The notes under the pieces were generated by a model. That model saw only the letters and a list, made by a program, of their open reading frames with translations, made no database searches and was not told the origin of the DNA. Of a stretch of 60,635 bases of DNA, positions 41,492 to 50,343 are shown one piece after another. The DNA comes from DATJGF01 sp035495315 (GTDB lineage: Bacteria; Verrucomicrobiota; Verrucomicrobiia; Limisphaerales; UBA8199). The position numbers and the translations under genes are program-made. The DNA lies in contig DATJGF010000073.1 in the NCBI GenBank assembly GCA_035495315.1, positions 1 through 60,635 on the forward strand, written 5' to 3'. The stretch's first letter is position 1. Every line of letters starts with the position of its first letter.

Positions 41492-42280
41492 TTAGTGGCT
41501 GGGTTTTCCGAAGAGCCGCTCGATAGCTAAGGCAATTCGCCCGTCATCACGCGGATCGGCAATCGCTCTAAATGCCTGGTCAAAGGGATACCTCGGACCG
41601 GTCTTGAGCACTTCGTTTGTAACCGAAAGCTCCTCACCGAAAGGATAGCCAGGGTCAATCTTAAGGACGACATTTGTGACCGGAAGTGTCAGCGCCAATA
41701 ACCGCTCGGTCCCGACCGGATTCCCCGAAGCGTGTTGGCGAAGCACCTCGAGCGGAACCTTTCTCCATCCCATAAAACACTGGTTAATCACATCGTCAGT
41801 TAAGATGACCGGAACAATGTAGCTTAGAGAAGATACGCTGCTCTCAAAGATGCCAAGGTAGATCGGCCGCCCATGCGTCATCAGCATGAATTGTCCACCA
41901 CCACGCAATTCCAAATGATTTCTGATCAGACGTTTGGCTGCCGTTGGCGTGATAACAAAAGTATGCTTTGCCTGGTCCCAGGCCACCAGGTCCGCATCCG
42001 AAATCATCGGTTCCGCCAGAACCCTCACCATTGGCAAGAGCTCAGGGGACGGACGTAACGAATTCCCATTGGTATGAAGGAGCACCTCTTCAGCAACCAA
42101 GTGGATCGCGAGTAAATTGGTGCGAGCAGATTCAGGAAGCTCTGCGGGGAAAACACCTTTCCGTTCGGAAACCGGAACTGAACTCGACAGGTCGGCAAAC
42201 TTCGCATCAGCACCTCGGCTGACAACGATACCGCTCGCCACCATGCACGTGCTAAAGAAAACGCTCAGAATTCTGTCCAC
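41492..42280 (-). CDS. exported protein with SecD-head-like domain, function unknown
   Basis: The 262-residue protein has a signal peptide (VFFSTCMVASGIVVSRG). Residues about 90-155 (MISDADLVAWDQAKHTFVIT, PTAAKRLIRNHLEL, MLMTHGRPIYLGIFESSVSS) resemble the P1-head/substrate domain of SecD-type proteins. TNVVLKIDPGYPFGEELSV and TNEVLKTGPRYPFDQAF form an internal ~20-residue repeat. No known partner is adjacent. The family guess is tentative. Confidence 0.65.
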   Translation of the reverse strand: MDRILSVFFSTCMVASGIVVSRGADAKFADLSSSVPVSERKGVFPAELPESARTNLLAIHLVAEEVLLHTNGNSLRPSPELLPMVRVLAEPMISDADLVAWDQAKHTFVITPTAAKRLIRNHLELRGGGQFMLMTHGRPIYLGIFESSVSSLSYIVPVILTDDVINQCFMGWRKVPLEVLRQHASGNPVGTERLLALTLPVTNVVLKIDPGYPFGEELSVTNEVLKTGPRYPFDQAFRAIADPRDDGRIALAIERLFGKPSH

Positions 42281-42499
42281 ACCATCACCTCAAATCAGCC
42301 CAGAACCGCGGCATGCAAACCATAGCCGAGTTCACCATCACGCGCCAGCTTCGGAAGACAACGGAATCGGACGCTAATCCGAAACAGCAAAGGATCGTCA
42401 AAGTAGAGTTCGAAACGAGTTCCGCGATTACAGAGGTCCTTAGGGGGCGGTGAGCAAGGTGTACTCCGAGAGGCGAGGGGGGCGTGCGAAAAGAAATTG

Positions 42500-42528
42500 T
42501 TGACAACATACCGACTGGTCGGTATGTT
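42500..42528 (+). promoter_or_regulatory. sigma-70 type promoter with TetR operator between -35 and -10
   Basis: TTGACA (42500-42505) and TATGTT (42523-42528) are exactly 17 bases apart. The spacer and the -10 form a perfect inverted repeat: ACATACCGAC (42506-42515), spacer TG, GTCGGTATGT (42518-42527). A repressor dimer here would block RNA polymerase. Its place at the start of a TetR gene implies autoregulation. Confidence 0.85.
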
Positions 42529-42537
42529 CGCGCTGAC

Positions 42538-43149
42538 TTGAAAACATTACTAAATCGTCCCGCTGAAAATACCCGACGCCGAATCCTTGAGGCCGCCTTC
42601 GACGAATTTTACACCAAAGGTTTCCAGGGCGGCAGTCTCAACAATATCGTCGAAAAAGCGCGCACGACGAAAGGTGCCCTCTTTCATCATTTCGAAGGCA
42701 AGACCTATCTGGGTTACGCCGTGGTCGAGGAGATCGTACAGGCGCGCATTAAGGAGCAATGGCTCGATCCGCTGGCAAACTCCATCGATCCGATTGAGGA
42801 CCTTAAGCGCACGTTGCGGGATTTTGTAAAGAGCGGATCGCAAAGTGGCCGGATCACGCGAGGCTGTCCTCTAAACAATCTGGCGCAGGAGATGTCACCG
42901 CTCGATGAGGGGCTGCGTCAGCGAATCGAGAAAGTCTATGTGACGTGGCGGGAAGGTTTAGCGGCGGCATTCATCCGAGGCATAAACACCGGCACGGTTA
43001 GAGCGAACATCTCACCTCGCAAGGTCGCGGCGTTCGTTGTCGCGGCTCAGGCAGGAATTATCGGCACAGGCAAAGCCGCCCAAAGCAAGGAACTAATGGC
43101 AGAGGCTGGCGCGGGCCTTTTTGACTATTTGGACAGCCTGAAACCTTAG
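42538..43149 (+). CDS. TetR/AcrR family transcriptional regulator
   Basis: The protein shows the TetR helix-turn-helix RRRILEAAFDEFYTKGFQGG, SLNNIVEKARTTKGALFHHF and a ligand-binding domain of normal size (about 203-221 residues). The open frame begins at a GTG at 42484, but that codon precedes the promoter and operator at 42500-42528. The TTG at 42538 is therefore the likelier start, ten bases after the -10 and so on a nearly leaderless mRNA. It probably represses itself and the alkyl-sulfatase-like gene 51 bases downstream on the same strand. Confidence 0.9.
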   Translation: MKTLLNRPAENTRRRILEAAFDEFYTKGFQGGSLNNIVEKARTTKGALFHHFEGKTYLGYAVVEEIVQARIKEQWLDPLANSIDPIEDLKRTLRDFVKSGSQSGRITRGCPLNNLAQEMSPLDEGLRQRIEKVYVTWREGLAAAFIRGINTGTVRANISPRKVAAFVVAAQAGIIGTGKAAQSKELMAEAGAGLFDYLDSLKP

Positions 43150-43200
43150 GATCGTGCCGTCGAATGTAACCAGCTTAACAAATAGCTAATTGGAGGAATT

Positions 43201-45096
43201 ATGAATCACAAAACGTTAAACTTACTCATCGTGGGATTGCTCGGCATTTGCATCCTCTGCGTTCCACTCAGCCCAGCCGCTACAGGCCAGCCATCAAGTG
43301 CGGCTAATCGTCCCGACCTCGAATACCTGAAAGCGGTGAACCAGGCGGCCCCGCCAGAGGACCCCCAACTCCTGTTTCTGCTCATGTCGCAGTATGCCAG
43401 CGCTAACAGGCCCGCCGAAGGCGCCGAATTCCTGTCCGCCCGCCTAAACGAATTCGAGCCGCGTCTCACCGGCCCGCAAAAGGCTCTTTACCTGAGCGCG
43501 ATCGCATTGTTGCGAGCTCAGCACGCGCATGAGGTCCCGCTCCTGCACCGAATCGGTTGGGTGAAGGAGACCATCACTATGCTGGACCGCGCCAAACAGC
43601 TTTCCGGCGGCCAGGTCTTCGTCGTGAACTGGAGCGCCGGCACGCTTCGCGCCCAGCTTCCGGGACGTTTTCATCAGGAGAAGGCAGCCAAAGAAGAGCT
43701 GCAATGGTGCATCGAGAACATTGAAAAAGCCCCTCATGTGGCTTGGCTTCGCGAGGTCTATTACCAACTGGCCAGGCTCGCAAACGCCGACGGTGATAAA
43801 ACCAGGTCAGCTGAATACCTGCGGCGCAGCGGCTATACGGACTTTAAGAAGAGGATTGTCCTCACTACTCCATTCTCGGAAGACCACGCCGGCGGCCACA
43901 CCTTCGCTCCGAGGCGCATCGCCGAAATCGTGCCGGGCCGGCTCTATGCGCTGTCCGGTTTTGAGTTCACAGAATACTATTTCGTCGTTACGGAGGATCG
44001 GCAGCAGCTTATTGGCATTGACGCGGGCACTCGGCCGGATTCGGCCCGGGCCGCCTATGAGGCGCTGCGAGCGCACGCCCCTGAGCTGCCGAAATTAACC
44101 ACGGTCTTCGTTACCCATGCCCATTGGGATCATGTTGGCGGGCATACCTATTTTCGTTCCCTGAATCCGGACGTGCGATTTTACGCTCGGAGCAATTATC
44201 AGCAGGAGTTGGCGCGGGAACTTGATGCGCCAGGGAATCTCGCCCGGTTCTTCTTCGGGGAGCGCTTCAAGATGGCAGATTTGCGCAATTTCAAAGCGGA
44301 TGTCGTGGTTGACCATTCGATGGACTTAACGGTTGGGGGAACGCATGTCACGTTGACTCCCATACAGGGAGGCGAAACCCCGGATGGGATGTTCATCGAA
44401 CTGCCGGACCTGGGTGTACTGTTCGTCGGCGATTTCATCATGCCGTATCTGGGCGCCCCGTTTGTCGAAGAGGGCAATTTGCAGGGACTGTTGGATGCCA
44501 TCGATATTGTGGTCGAGAAAAACCCCAAATACCTGCTGCATGGTCACGAGCCGCTGACTCGAACTTTCGTCTCGCCGGCGATGCTCTCGCACCTTAAGAC
44601 CGATCTCATTTGGCTTCAAGAGCAAGTGCTGAGCGCGATCCGCCGTGGCGATAACAATGCTGCGATTCAGCAGGCCAATCTCATCCCGCCAGAATTGCTC
44701 GCTCACCATCCCGACGCGCAGGTTGGGTATTTGCTGTTGCGTGAACACGTCATTGATCGCCTTTATGACCAGAACGTCGGCTATTGGCAGGCGGACCTGA
44801 CGGGAATCTCACACCTCAGCCGGGCCGACCACGCGCAGGCCCTCGTAGATTATCTCGGTGTGTCGGAACGGCAGCTCGTCAACGCGTTGCAGAGCATGAT
44901 CAAAGACGGCAAATACGAATTGGCCGCCTCATTGCTTGAAAGCTCCGGAGAACGGTTTGCGAACAGCGAGTCGATGCGCCAAACCTCGCGGCTGATTTAC
45001 CTTAAGCTCATGGAGCAGCACCAGAATTATGACCCGTTCAAATTCCTGCTCTATTCCGCCAAAGCCGGAGAACAAACGCTGCAAATCTCGCGATGA
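43201..45096 (+). CDS. exported MBL-fold alkyl-sulfatase-like hydrolase
   Basis: The 631-residue protein follows a strong GGAGGA ribosome site and has a signal peptide (LLIVGLLGICILCVPLSPAA). A helical N-terminal region (about 40-215) is followed by a metallo-beta-lactamase fold with THAHWDHVGGHTYFR (His306, His308, Asp310, His311), VLFVGDFIMPYLG and YLLHGHEPLTRTF, then an alkyl-sulfatase-type dimerisation region (EVHIDRLYD-like, VIDRLYDQNVGYW). It resembles class III alkyl sulfatases and related quorum or lipid hydrolases. A TetR gene immediately upstream suggests induction by its substrate. Confidence 0.83.
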   Translation: MNHKTLNLLIVGLLGICILCVPLSPAATGQPSSAANRPDLEYLKAVNQAAPPEDPQLLFLLMSQYASANRPAEGAEFLSARLNEFEPRLTGPQKALYLSAIALLRAQHAHEVPLLHRIGWVKETITMLDRAKQLSGGQVFVVNWSAGTLRAQLPGRFHQEKAAKEELQWCIENIEKAPHVAWLREVYYQLARLANADGDKTRSAEYLRRSGYTDFKKRIVLTTPFSEDHAGGHTFAPRRIAEIVPGRLYALSGFEFTEYYFVVTEDRQQLIGIDAGTRPDSARAAYEALRAHAPELPKLTTVFVTHAHWDHVGGHTYFRSLNPDVRFYARSNYQQELARELDAPGNLARFFFGERFKMADLRNFKADVVVDHSMDLTVGGTHVTLTPIQGGETPDGMFIELPDLGVLFVGDFIMPYLGAPFVEEGNLQGLLDAIDIVVEKNPKYLLHGHEPLTRTFVSPAMLSHLKTDLIWLQEQVLSAIRRGDNNAAIQQANLIPPELLAHHPDAQVGYLLLREHVIDRLYDQNVGYWQADLTGISHLSRADHAQALVDYLGVSERQLVNALQSMIKDGKYELAASLLESSGERFANSESMRQTSRLIYLKLMEQHQNYDPFKFLLYSAKAGEQTLQISR

Positions 45097-45281
45097 GTTC
45101 AACCCGCATCAGTTGGCACATCAACGCACCCGGCGCAAAGGTTTATCGCGCGTTGCTTAATCCGCGACAATTGCCGTCATGCCGTCGGGCGCCTTTCATT
45201 TTGCAGCCTGTGCATACCTTCGACGTCCGGGAAGGCGGCTTGATCAGGGTCTCGCTCATGCACGATACGCCGGCCCGGTAG
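45093..45281 (+). pseudogene. truncated SRPBCC/AHSA1-like gene
   Basis: The 62-codon frame starts SSTRISWHINAPGAKVYRAL and includes VHTFDVREGGLIRVSLMHD, both typical of the first third of AHSA1-type SRPBCC proteins of about 150 residues, but it stops after DTPAR. The segment between (SCRRAPFILQP) does not fit the family, which suggests a frameshift too. Its ATG overlaps the stop of the MBL gene. The 133 bases that follow, up to glgA, show no clear continuation. Confidence 0.65.
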
Positions 45282-45414
45282 ACTGCAACGACCTGCCGTA
45301 ACCAACAAACTCCGCCACCCATCCAATCTCCTCGCCGGATTTGGTGCTGGCACCGCCCCGTCTGTTTTCGGACAATCCCGGCCATCAAGGCATTCTTTAG
45401 CTGATTTTGCTCGC

Positions 45415-46881
45415 ATGTTCATCGTAATGGTGACGCCTGAGTGCGCGCCTGCCGCCAAAGTCGGCGGGCTGGCCGACGTTGTCCATGGGCTCTCCAAGGA
45501 ACTGGAGCTTCGCGGACATGCCGTCGAAATCATCCTGCCCAAATACGACTGCATGCGCTATGACCGCATCGCAGGGTTGACCAAATGCTATAGCGATCTC
45601 TGGGTGCCCTTTTACCAGCAATGGATCCATTGCGACGTCTTTTTCGGCTGGGTCGACGGTTTGAAATGCTTCTTCATCGAACCCCACCTCGACCGTAACT
45701 TCTTCAATCGTGGCGTCTTCTATGGTCACCACGATGACGGCGAACGCTTCGCCTTTTTCTGCCGCGCCGCGATGGAGTTCATGCTCAAAACCAACAAGCA
45801 CCCCGAGATCATCCATTGCCACGACTGGCAAACGGCCCTGATTCCGGTGCTGCTCTACGAGATGTATCAGCACCTCGGCATGCGCCATCCCCGCGTCTGC
45901 TTCACGCTTCACAACGTCGGTCACCAGGGAATCAGCGGCGAATTCCTCTTGCGCGCAGTCGGCCTAAATCCGGCTCTGCTGATGACCTACGACCGTCTGC
46001 TGGACGATTACCGCCGCGGCGCCATCAACCTGATGAAAGGCGGGATTGTCTATTCCAATTTTGTCACCACTGTCTCACCGCGCTATGCCTATGAGATCCG
46101 CCACACTACCCTCGGCATGGGTTTGCAGCGCATTTTGGGACTGCATCACCAGAAGCTCGGCGGGGTGCTTAACGGCATTGACTACGGCGTCTGGAACCCC
46201 GAGGTTGATTGGCACATTGCCAAACGCTATGGCCTTGGGTCATTGCACGATAAATACGCCAACAAAGATGCCCTGAGGCATCGCTTATGGCTGCGCCAGG
46301 GGATGAAACCGATTGTCTCGTTCGTCGGGCGGCTTGACCCGCAGAAAGGAGTCGAACTGATTTTGCACGCGGTGCCTTATTGCCTGGAACGCGGTTGCCA
46401 GTTCGTGTTGCTGGGCTCAAGCCTCCAGGGCGATATCAACACGGCCTTCTGGAATATGAAGTGGCGGTTCAACGATAATCCCGATTGCCATCTCGAAATC
46501 GGCTACAACGAGGAACTCGCGCATCTGATTTATGCCGGCTCCGACCTGATCCTCGTCCCCAGCGAGTACGAACCCTGCGGCCTGACCCAGATCATTGGTT
46601 TGAAATATGGCACCGTGCCCGTCGTCCGCAACACCGGGGGCCTCGCCGATACCGTCGTGGACGCCAATTTTGCTCCCAGACCGTATCATGAGCGGAACGG
46701 ATACGCTTTCAATGATTACAACTCGCGGGGTTTGGAATCGGCGCTCGAACGTGCGATCGGCATGTGGAATTATTATCCTCAATACTTTCGCGAACTGATG
46801 GTCAACGGCATGCGGTGTGACTACTCCTGGAACTACCCGGGCCAGAACTATCTCAATATCTATAACTACATCAGGGCTTGA
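45415..46881 (+). CDS. glgA: glycogen/starch synthase (GT5)
   Basis: The 488-residue protein is of standard GlgA length. It starts IVMVTPECAPAAKVGGLADV, with the KxGG ADP-glucose site, then HCHDWQTALIPVLLYEMYQ, FVGRLDPQKGVELI and the nucleotide-sugar site PSEYEPCGLTQIIGLKYGTV plus NTGGLADTV. It extends alpha-1,4-glucan from ADP-glucose in the cytosol. Its stop overlaps the ATG of the dikinase gene (TGATG), so glucan synthesis and phosphorylation are translationally coupled. It heads the five-gene glucan operon; I see no clear promoter in the 133 bases before it. Confidence 0.96.
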   Translation: MFIVMVTPECAPAAKVGGLADVVHGLSKELELRGHAVEIILPKYDCMRYDRIAGLTKCYSDLWVPFYQQWIHCDVFFGWVDGLKCFFIEPHLDRNFFNRGVFYGHHDDGERFAFFCRAAMEFMLKTNKHPEIIHCHDWQTALIPVLLYEMYQHLGMRHPRVCFTLHNVGHQGISGEFLLRAVGLNPALLMTYDRLLDDYRRGAINLMKGGIVYSNFVTTVSPRYAYEIRHTTLGMGLQRILGLHHQKLGGVLNGIDYGVWNPEVDWHIAKRYGLGSLHDKYANKDALRHRLWLRQGMKPIVSFVGRLDPQKGVELILHAVPYCLERGCQFVLLGSSLQGDINTAFWNMKWRFNDNPDCHLEIGYNEELAHLIYAGSDLILVPSEYEPCGLTQIIGLKYGTVPVVRNTGGLADTVVDANFAPRPYHERNGYAFNDYNSRGLESALERAIGMWNYYPQYFRELMVNGMRCDYSWNYPGQNYLNIYNYIRA

Positions 46882-49800
46882 TGAATGCCACACAGACCAT
46901 CGCCACGCGAACGGGTGTCAAACTCGAAGCTCAAATCTCCCGGCACGACGCCGACCTCCAACTCGCCCTCCAAGCCGAACCAGCTAAGAAAATCCTGCTG
47001 CACTGGGGGCTCCGTAAACCAGAAAGCGAAGGCTGGACTTTACCGCCACAGCCTGCCTGGCCTCCCGGCACGACGCTCGTTGGGCAGACCGCCTTGCAGA
47101 CACCTTTTGCCCAGATCAACGGCCATGCCATTCTCACGATCCCGCTCGGGACAACGACGGATTACTCCGCTCTGGAATTCGTCCTGTTCTTTCCTGACGA
47201 AAACCGCTGGGATAATAATAGCGGACGTAATTACCAGATTCCGCTGGGTCAAACGCCGCTCGCTGTGCTTCAGGAGAGGATCGCTTCCGAAGAAAAGCTG
47301 CTCGAGCGCGTCTTCGACCTACCTGGCGGATCTCAACTGGCAACCGGCGTCACCCGGACCGAGCAGGGCTATCGCATCCGCCTCGTTTCAAATCGTCCTG
47401 GCGAGTTGCTTTTCCACTGGGGAATAGCGCGACGCTCGCCACATGAATGGCTCTTGCCGCCAGAGAGCTCCCGCCCGCAAAACACCACGGTTTACCAGAG
47501 CACCGCCACGGAAACGCCTTTCTATACTCAAAACGGATTTAAGGTCGTTGAGCTCGATTTTGCCGAACCGGATGCGCCGTTGGGAATTCAGTTCGTGCTC
47601 CGAGACGGACCCGATGGGCGTTGGATCAACTACCGGGGAGGAAATTTCTACCTGCCGGTTCAAGCACATCGCGGCGCAGGCGGCGCAGGCGACGCCGGCC
47701 AGCATGCCGATATTGCTGCGGAAATTATTCGCGCCGAGGCGCACAATTCCTGGACATTGATGCACCGCTTCAATCTCTGTCACGACTTGCTCGACCGGGT
47801 GCGTGGCAGCCTCGACGGCATCGCGCTCATTTACGTTTATCTCCGGTTCTCCGCCGTACGCCAGCTAACCTGGCAGCGTAATTTCAACACCAAACCGCGC
47901 GAATTGGCGCATGCCCAGGAACGGCTCACGCAGAAACTTGCCGAAATTTATCGCAATGAACCGGGAAGCCGCCCGCTCGCGCGCTTAATGCTCGCCACGG
48001 TTGGCCGTGGCGGCGAAGGCCAGCGTATTCGCGACGAGATCCTCAATATCATGCATCGCCACCACGTCAAGGAAGTCAGCGGCCACTTCCTCGAAGAATG
48101 GCACCAAAAACTGCACAACAATACCACCCCCGACGACCTGGTCATTTGTGAAGCCTACCTGGCCTTCCTCAGCAGCAATGGTAATCGCGACAATTTTTAT
48201 CGCACACTTGAGGCCGGGGGTGTCACCCGTGAACGTTTACAAAGGTTCGAGCGCCCCATCCGCAGCGACCCCGATTTTGTCCCGCACCTGAAGGATGGTC
48301 TCCTGCACGATTTCCGGAATTTCTTGAAAATTTTAAAGGCAAGCCACTCTGGCACCGACCTTGAAACGGCGCTGAACGCTGCGCGCAACCAGTTGGATGG
48401 TGGTTTGCAAGGGCTGCTGAATCACATCTACCATCATCGTAACGATCAAGGCGAAGCCGGACTCGAACTCGTGCGCCAAATCACCGAGGCCCGGCGCAAT
48501 TTATCAAATTATCTCAGATGCGACAGCGGTTTGCGCGAGTTCCTCTACCTCGATTTGGCGCTTGAGCAACTCCTGCGGGCAATCATCGAGCGGAATATTC
48601 ATTTGCAGCTGAACGGGGATCGCCTGACAGACCTCATTGCCTGGGTCCTGGAAAATGTGACGCTGTCCTACGAACAGCAGGAATTGGCGATCTGCTCGCA
48701 GCATTGGCAGCGCCTCCAATCCATGCCTCGTTTCGATGCGTTGTGGTCGCTCCACGCCAAATCGGTTCTCGACCGCGTATCACGCGCGCTCACCGGCTGG
48801 ATCGATCAGTTTTACAAATTGCTTCAGCCGAAAGCCGTGCTGCTCGGTGAAGGCTTTAAGGCCGAGCCCTGGACCATAACCCTTTTCAGCGAAGAAGTCG
48901 TGCGCGGCAGCAGCCTGGGATTCGCCCTTTCTGCCCTGTTGCGACATCTCGACCCCTTGCTGCGTCAGGCCGCTAAAATCGGCGACTGGCAAATCATCAG
49001 TCGTGGTAGCGGCACAGGCCAAATCGAGCTTGTGAGCGAATTACGCTCGATCCAGGGCAAACGTTTCGATTCTCCAAGGATCGTCATTGCGGACCAGGTC
49101 ACCGGCGAAGAAGAAATTCCCGAAAGTGTGACCGCTGTCGTTGCTCCGGATGTCGTCGATATCGTTTCCCACGTTGCCGTACGCGCCAGAAACGCCAACG
49201 TGCTCTTCGCTTCCTGTCACGACCCTGAGTTGTTCCAGAAGTTAAAATCTTTTAAAGGTCGTAAGGTCAGGCTCGAAATCAACCCCGCCGGCGATGTTAT
49301 CGCATCTGAAGCCGCCTCTGATCCTGCCACCCAAACTCCGCAGAAACAAAAGCCTCAGTTGAGAGTTACGCCTCGCGCGTTCACAAAATACGCCATTCCC
49401 CTTGCCGACTTTGATGAAAAACTGGTCGGCAGCAAATCCCTACATCAAAAACGGCTTCGCGGTCGTTTGTCAGATTGGGTTCAACAACCGAACTCCGCCG
49501 CACTGCCGTTTGGCGTGTTCGAAAAAGTTTTGAGCCTCAACCAGAATCGCGACGTCGCAAAGCGTTACGCCGATTTGGTTAAACAAACCGAGGGCGGCAA
49601 AACCGAGCCGCTGTCGAACCTGAGGCAAACCGTCCTTGCTTTGACTGCTCCCGAAGAGTTGAAAAGCGCGTTGCGCGAGGCGATGTCCGCTTCCGGTCTT
49701 GCGTGGCCGAAAGATTGGGACACGACCTGGAGTCGGATAAAACAGGTCTGGGCTTCCAAGTGGACGGACCGCGCCTTTCTAAGCCGAGAGCGCGTTGGCT

Positions 49801-50336
49801 TGCCCCATGACTCGTTATTCATGGCTGTCCTGGTCCAGCAGGTCGTCCCTGCCGATTACGCTTTCGTCATTCACACCGTCAATCCTTCGAACGGCGACCG
49901 CGAAGAATTATTCGGCGAAGTAGTCCTTGGCCTTGGCGAAACTTTGGTCGGCAATTACCCCGGCCGGGCAATGAGTTTCGTCTCGCAAAAAAGTACCGGG
50001 CAACAGACCCTGCTGTCGTTCCCCGGCAAGAGCCTTGGCCTTTATGGCGACGGTTTAATTTTCCGCTCTGATTCCAATGGCGAGGACCTCGCCGGTTATG
50101 CGGGGGCAGGTCTTTACGAAAGCGTGCTGCTTAATCCTCCTCGATCCGTCGAGCTCGATTACAGTCACCAACCGCTGGTGTGGAATGAATCATTCCGTCA
50201 ACATCTGATCGCCCAAGTCGCCCGCATCGGGATTGAGGTGGAGCGCGCCTGCGGTTCACCTCAGGACATCGAGGGCACCGTTGCCGGGGACAATTATTAT
50301 GTCGTGCAGACCCGGCCACAGGTCGGCTTGAGCTGA
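46881..50336 (+). CDS. plant-type alpha-glucan water dikinase (GWD1-like)
   Basis: The 1151-residue protein has the plant GWD1 layout without a transit peptide. Two CBM45-like modules (about 15-130 and 140-255) share the Trp pattern ILLHWGLRKPESEGWTLPP / LLFHWGIARRSPHEWLLPP. The central region has EEWHQKLHNNTTPDDLVIC (about 405-423) and KDGLLHDFRNFLKILKASHS, strongly GWD1-like. The phosphohistidine domain has DIVSHVAVRARNANVLFASC (His764). The C-terminal PPDK_N ATP-grasp has DYAFVIHTVNPSNGDREELF, FRSDSNGEDLAGYAGAGLYE and QDIEGTVAGDNYYVVQTRP. Such enzymes move the beta-phosphate of ATP to C6 glucosyl residues of starch, releasing Pi. It is shorter than plant GWD1 (about 1400), mainly in linkers. 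Confidence 0.93.
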   Translation: MNATQTIATRTGVKLEAQISRHDADLQLALQAEPAKKILLHWGLRKPESEGWTLPPQPAWPPGTTLVGQTALQTPFAQINGHAILTIPLGTTTDYSALEFVLFFPDENRWDNNSGRNYQIPLGQTPLAVLQERIASEEKLLERVFDLPGGSQLATGVTRTEQGYRIRLVSNRPGELLFHWGIARRSPHEWLLPPESSRPQNTTVYQSTATETPFYTQNGFKVVELDFAEPDAPLGIQFVLRDGPDGRWINYRGGNFYLPVQAHRGAGGAGDAGQHADIAAEIIRAEAHNSWTLMHRFNLCHDLLDRVRGSLDGIALIYVYLRFSAVRQLTWQRNFNTKPRELAHAQERLTQKLAEIYRNEPGSRPLARLMLATVGRGGEGQRIRDEILNIMHRHHVKEVSGHFLEEWHQKLHNNTTPDDLVICEAYLAFLSSNGNRDNFYRTLEAGGVTRERLQRFERPIRSDPDFVPHLKDGLLHDFRNFLKILKASHSGTDLETALNAARNQLDGGLQGLLNHIYHHRNDQGEAGLELVRQITEARRNLSNYLRCDSGLREFLYLDLALEQLLRAIIERNIHLQLNGDRLTDLIAWVLENVTLSYEQQELAICSQHWQRLQSMPRFDALWSLHAKSVLDRVSRALTGWIDQFYKLLQPKAVLLGEGFKAEPWTITLFSEEVVRGSSLGFALSALLRHLDPLLRQAAKIGDWQIISRGSGTGQIELVSELRSIQGKRFDSPRIVIADQVTGEEEIPESVTAVVAPDVVDIVSHVAVRARNANVLFASCHDPELFQKLKSFKGRKVRLEINPAGDVIASEAASDPATQTPQKQKPQLRVTPRAFTKYAIPLADFDEKLVGSKSLHQKRLRGRLSDWVQQPNSAALPFGVFEKVLSLNQNRDVAKRYADLVKQTEGGKTEPLSNLRQTVLALTAPEELKSALREAMSASGLAWPKDWDTTWSRIKQVWASKWTDRAFLSRERVGLPHDSLFMAVLVQQVVPADYAFVIHTVNPSNGDREELFGEVVLGLGETLVGNYPGRAMSFVSQKSTGQQTLLSFPGKSLGLYGDGLIFRSDSNGEDLAGYAGAGLYESVLLNPPRSVELDYSHQPLVWNESFRQHLIAQVARIGIEVERACGSPQDIEGTVAGDNYYVVQTRPQVGLS

Positions 50337-50343
50337 ATCGAGC

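Noticed and set aside
46881..50336. simple PEP synthase or PPDK annotation for the first dikinase
   Set aside because: Two CBM45-like modules and the KLHNNTTPDDL and SHVAVRARN motifs are GWD-specific, and the ATP-grasp is C-terminal as in GWD rather than N-terminal as in PEP synthase.
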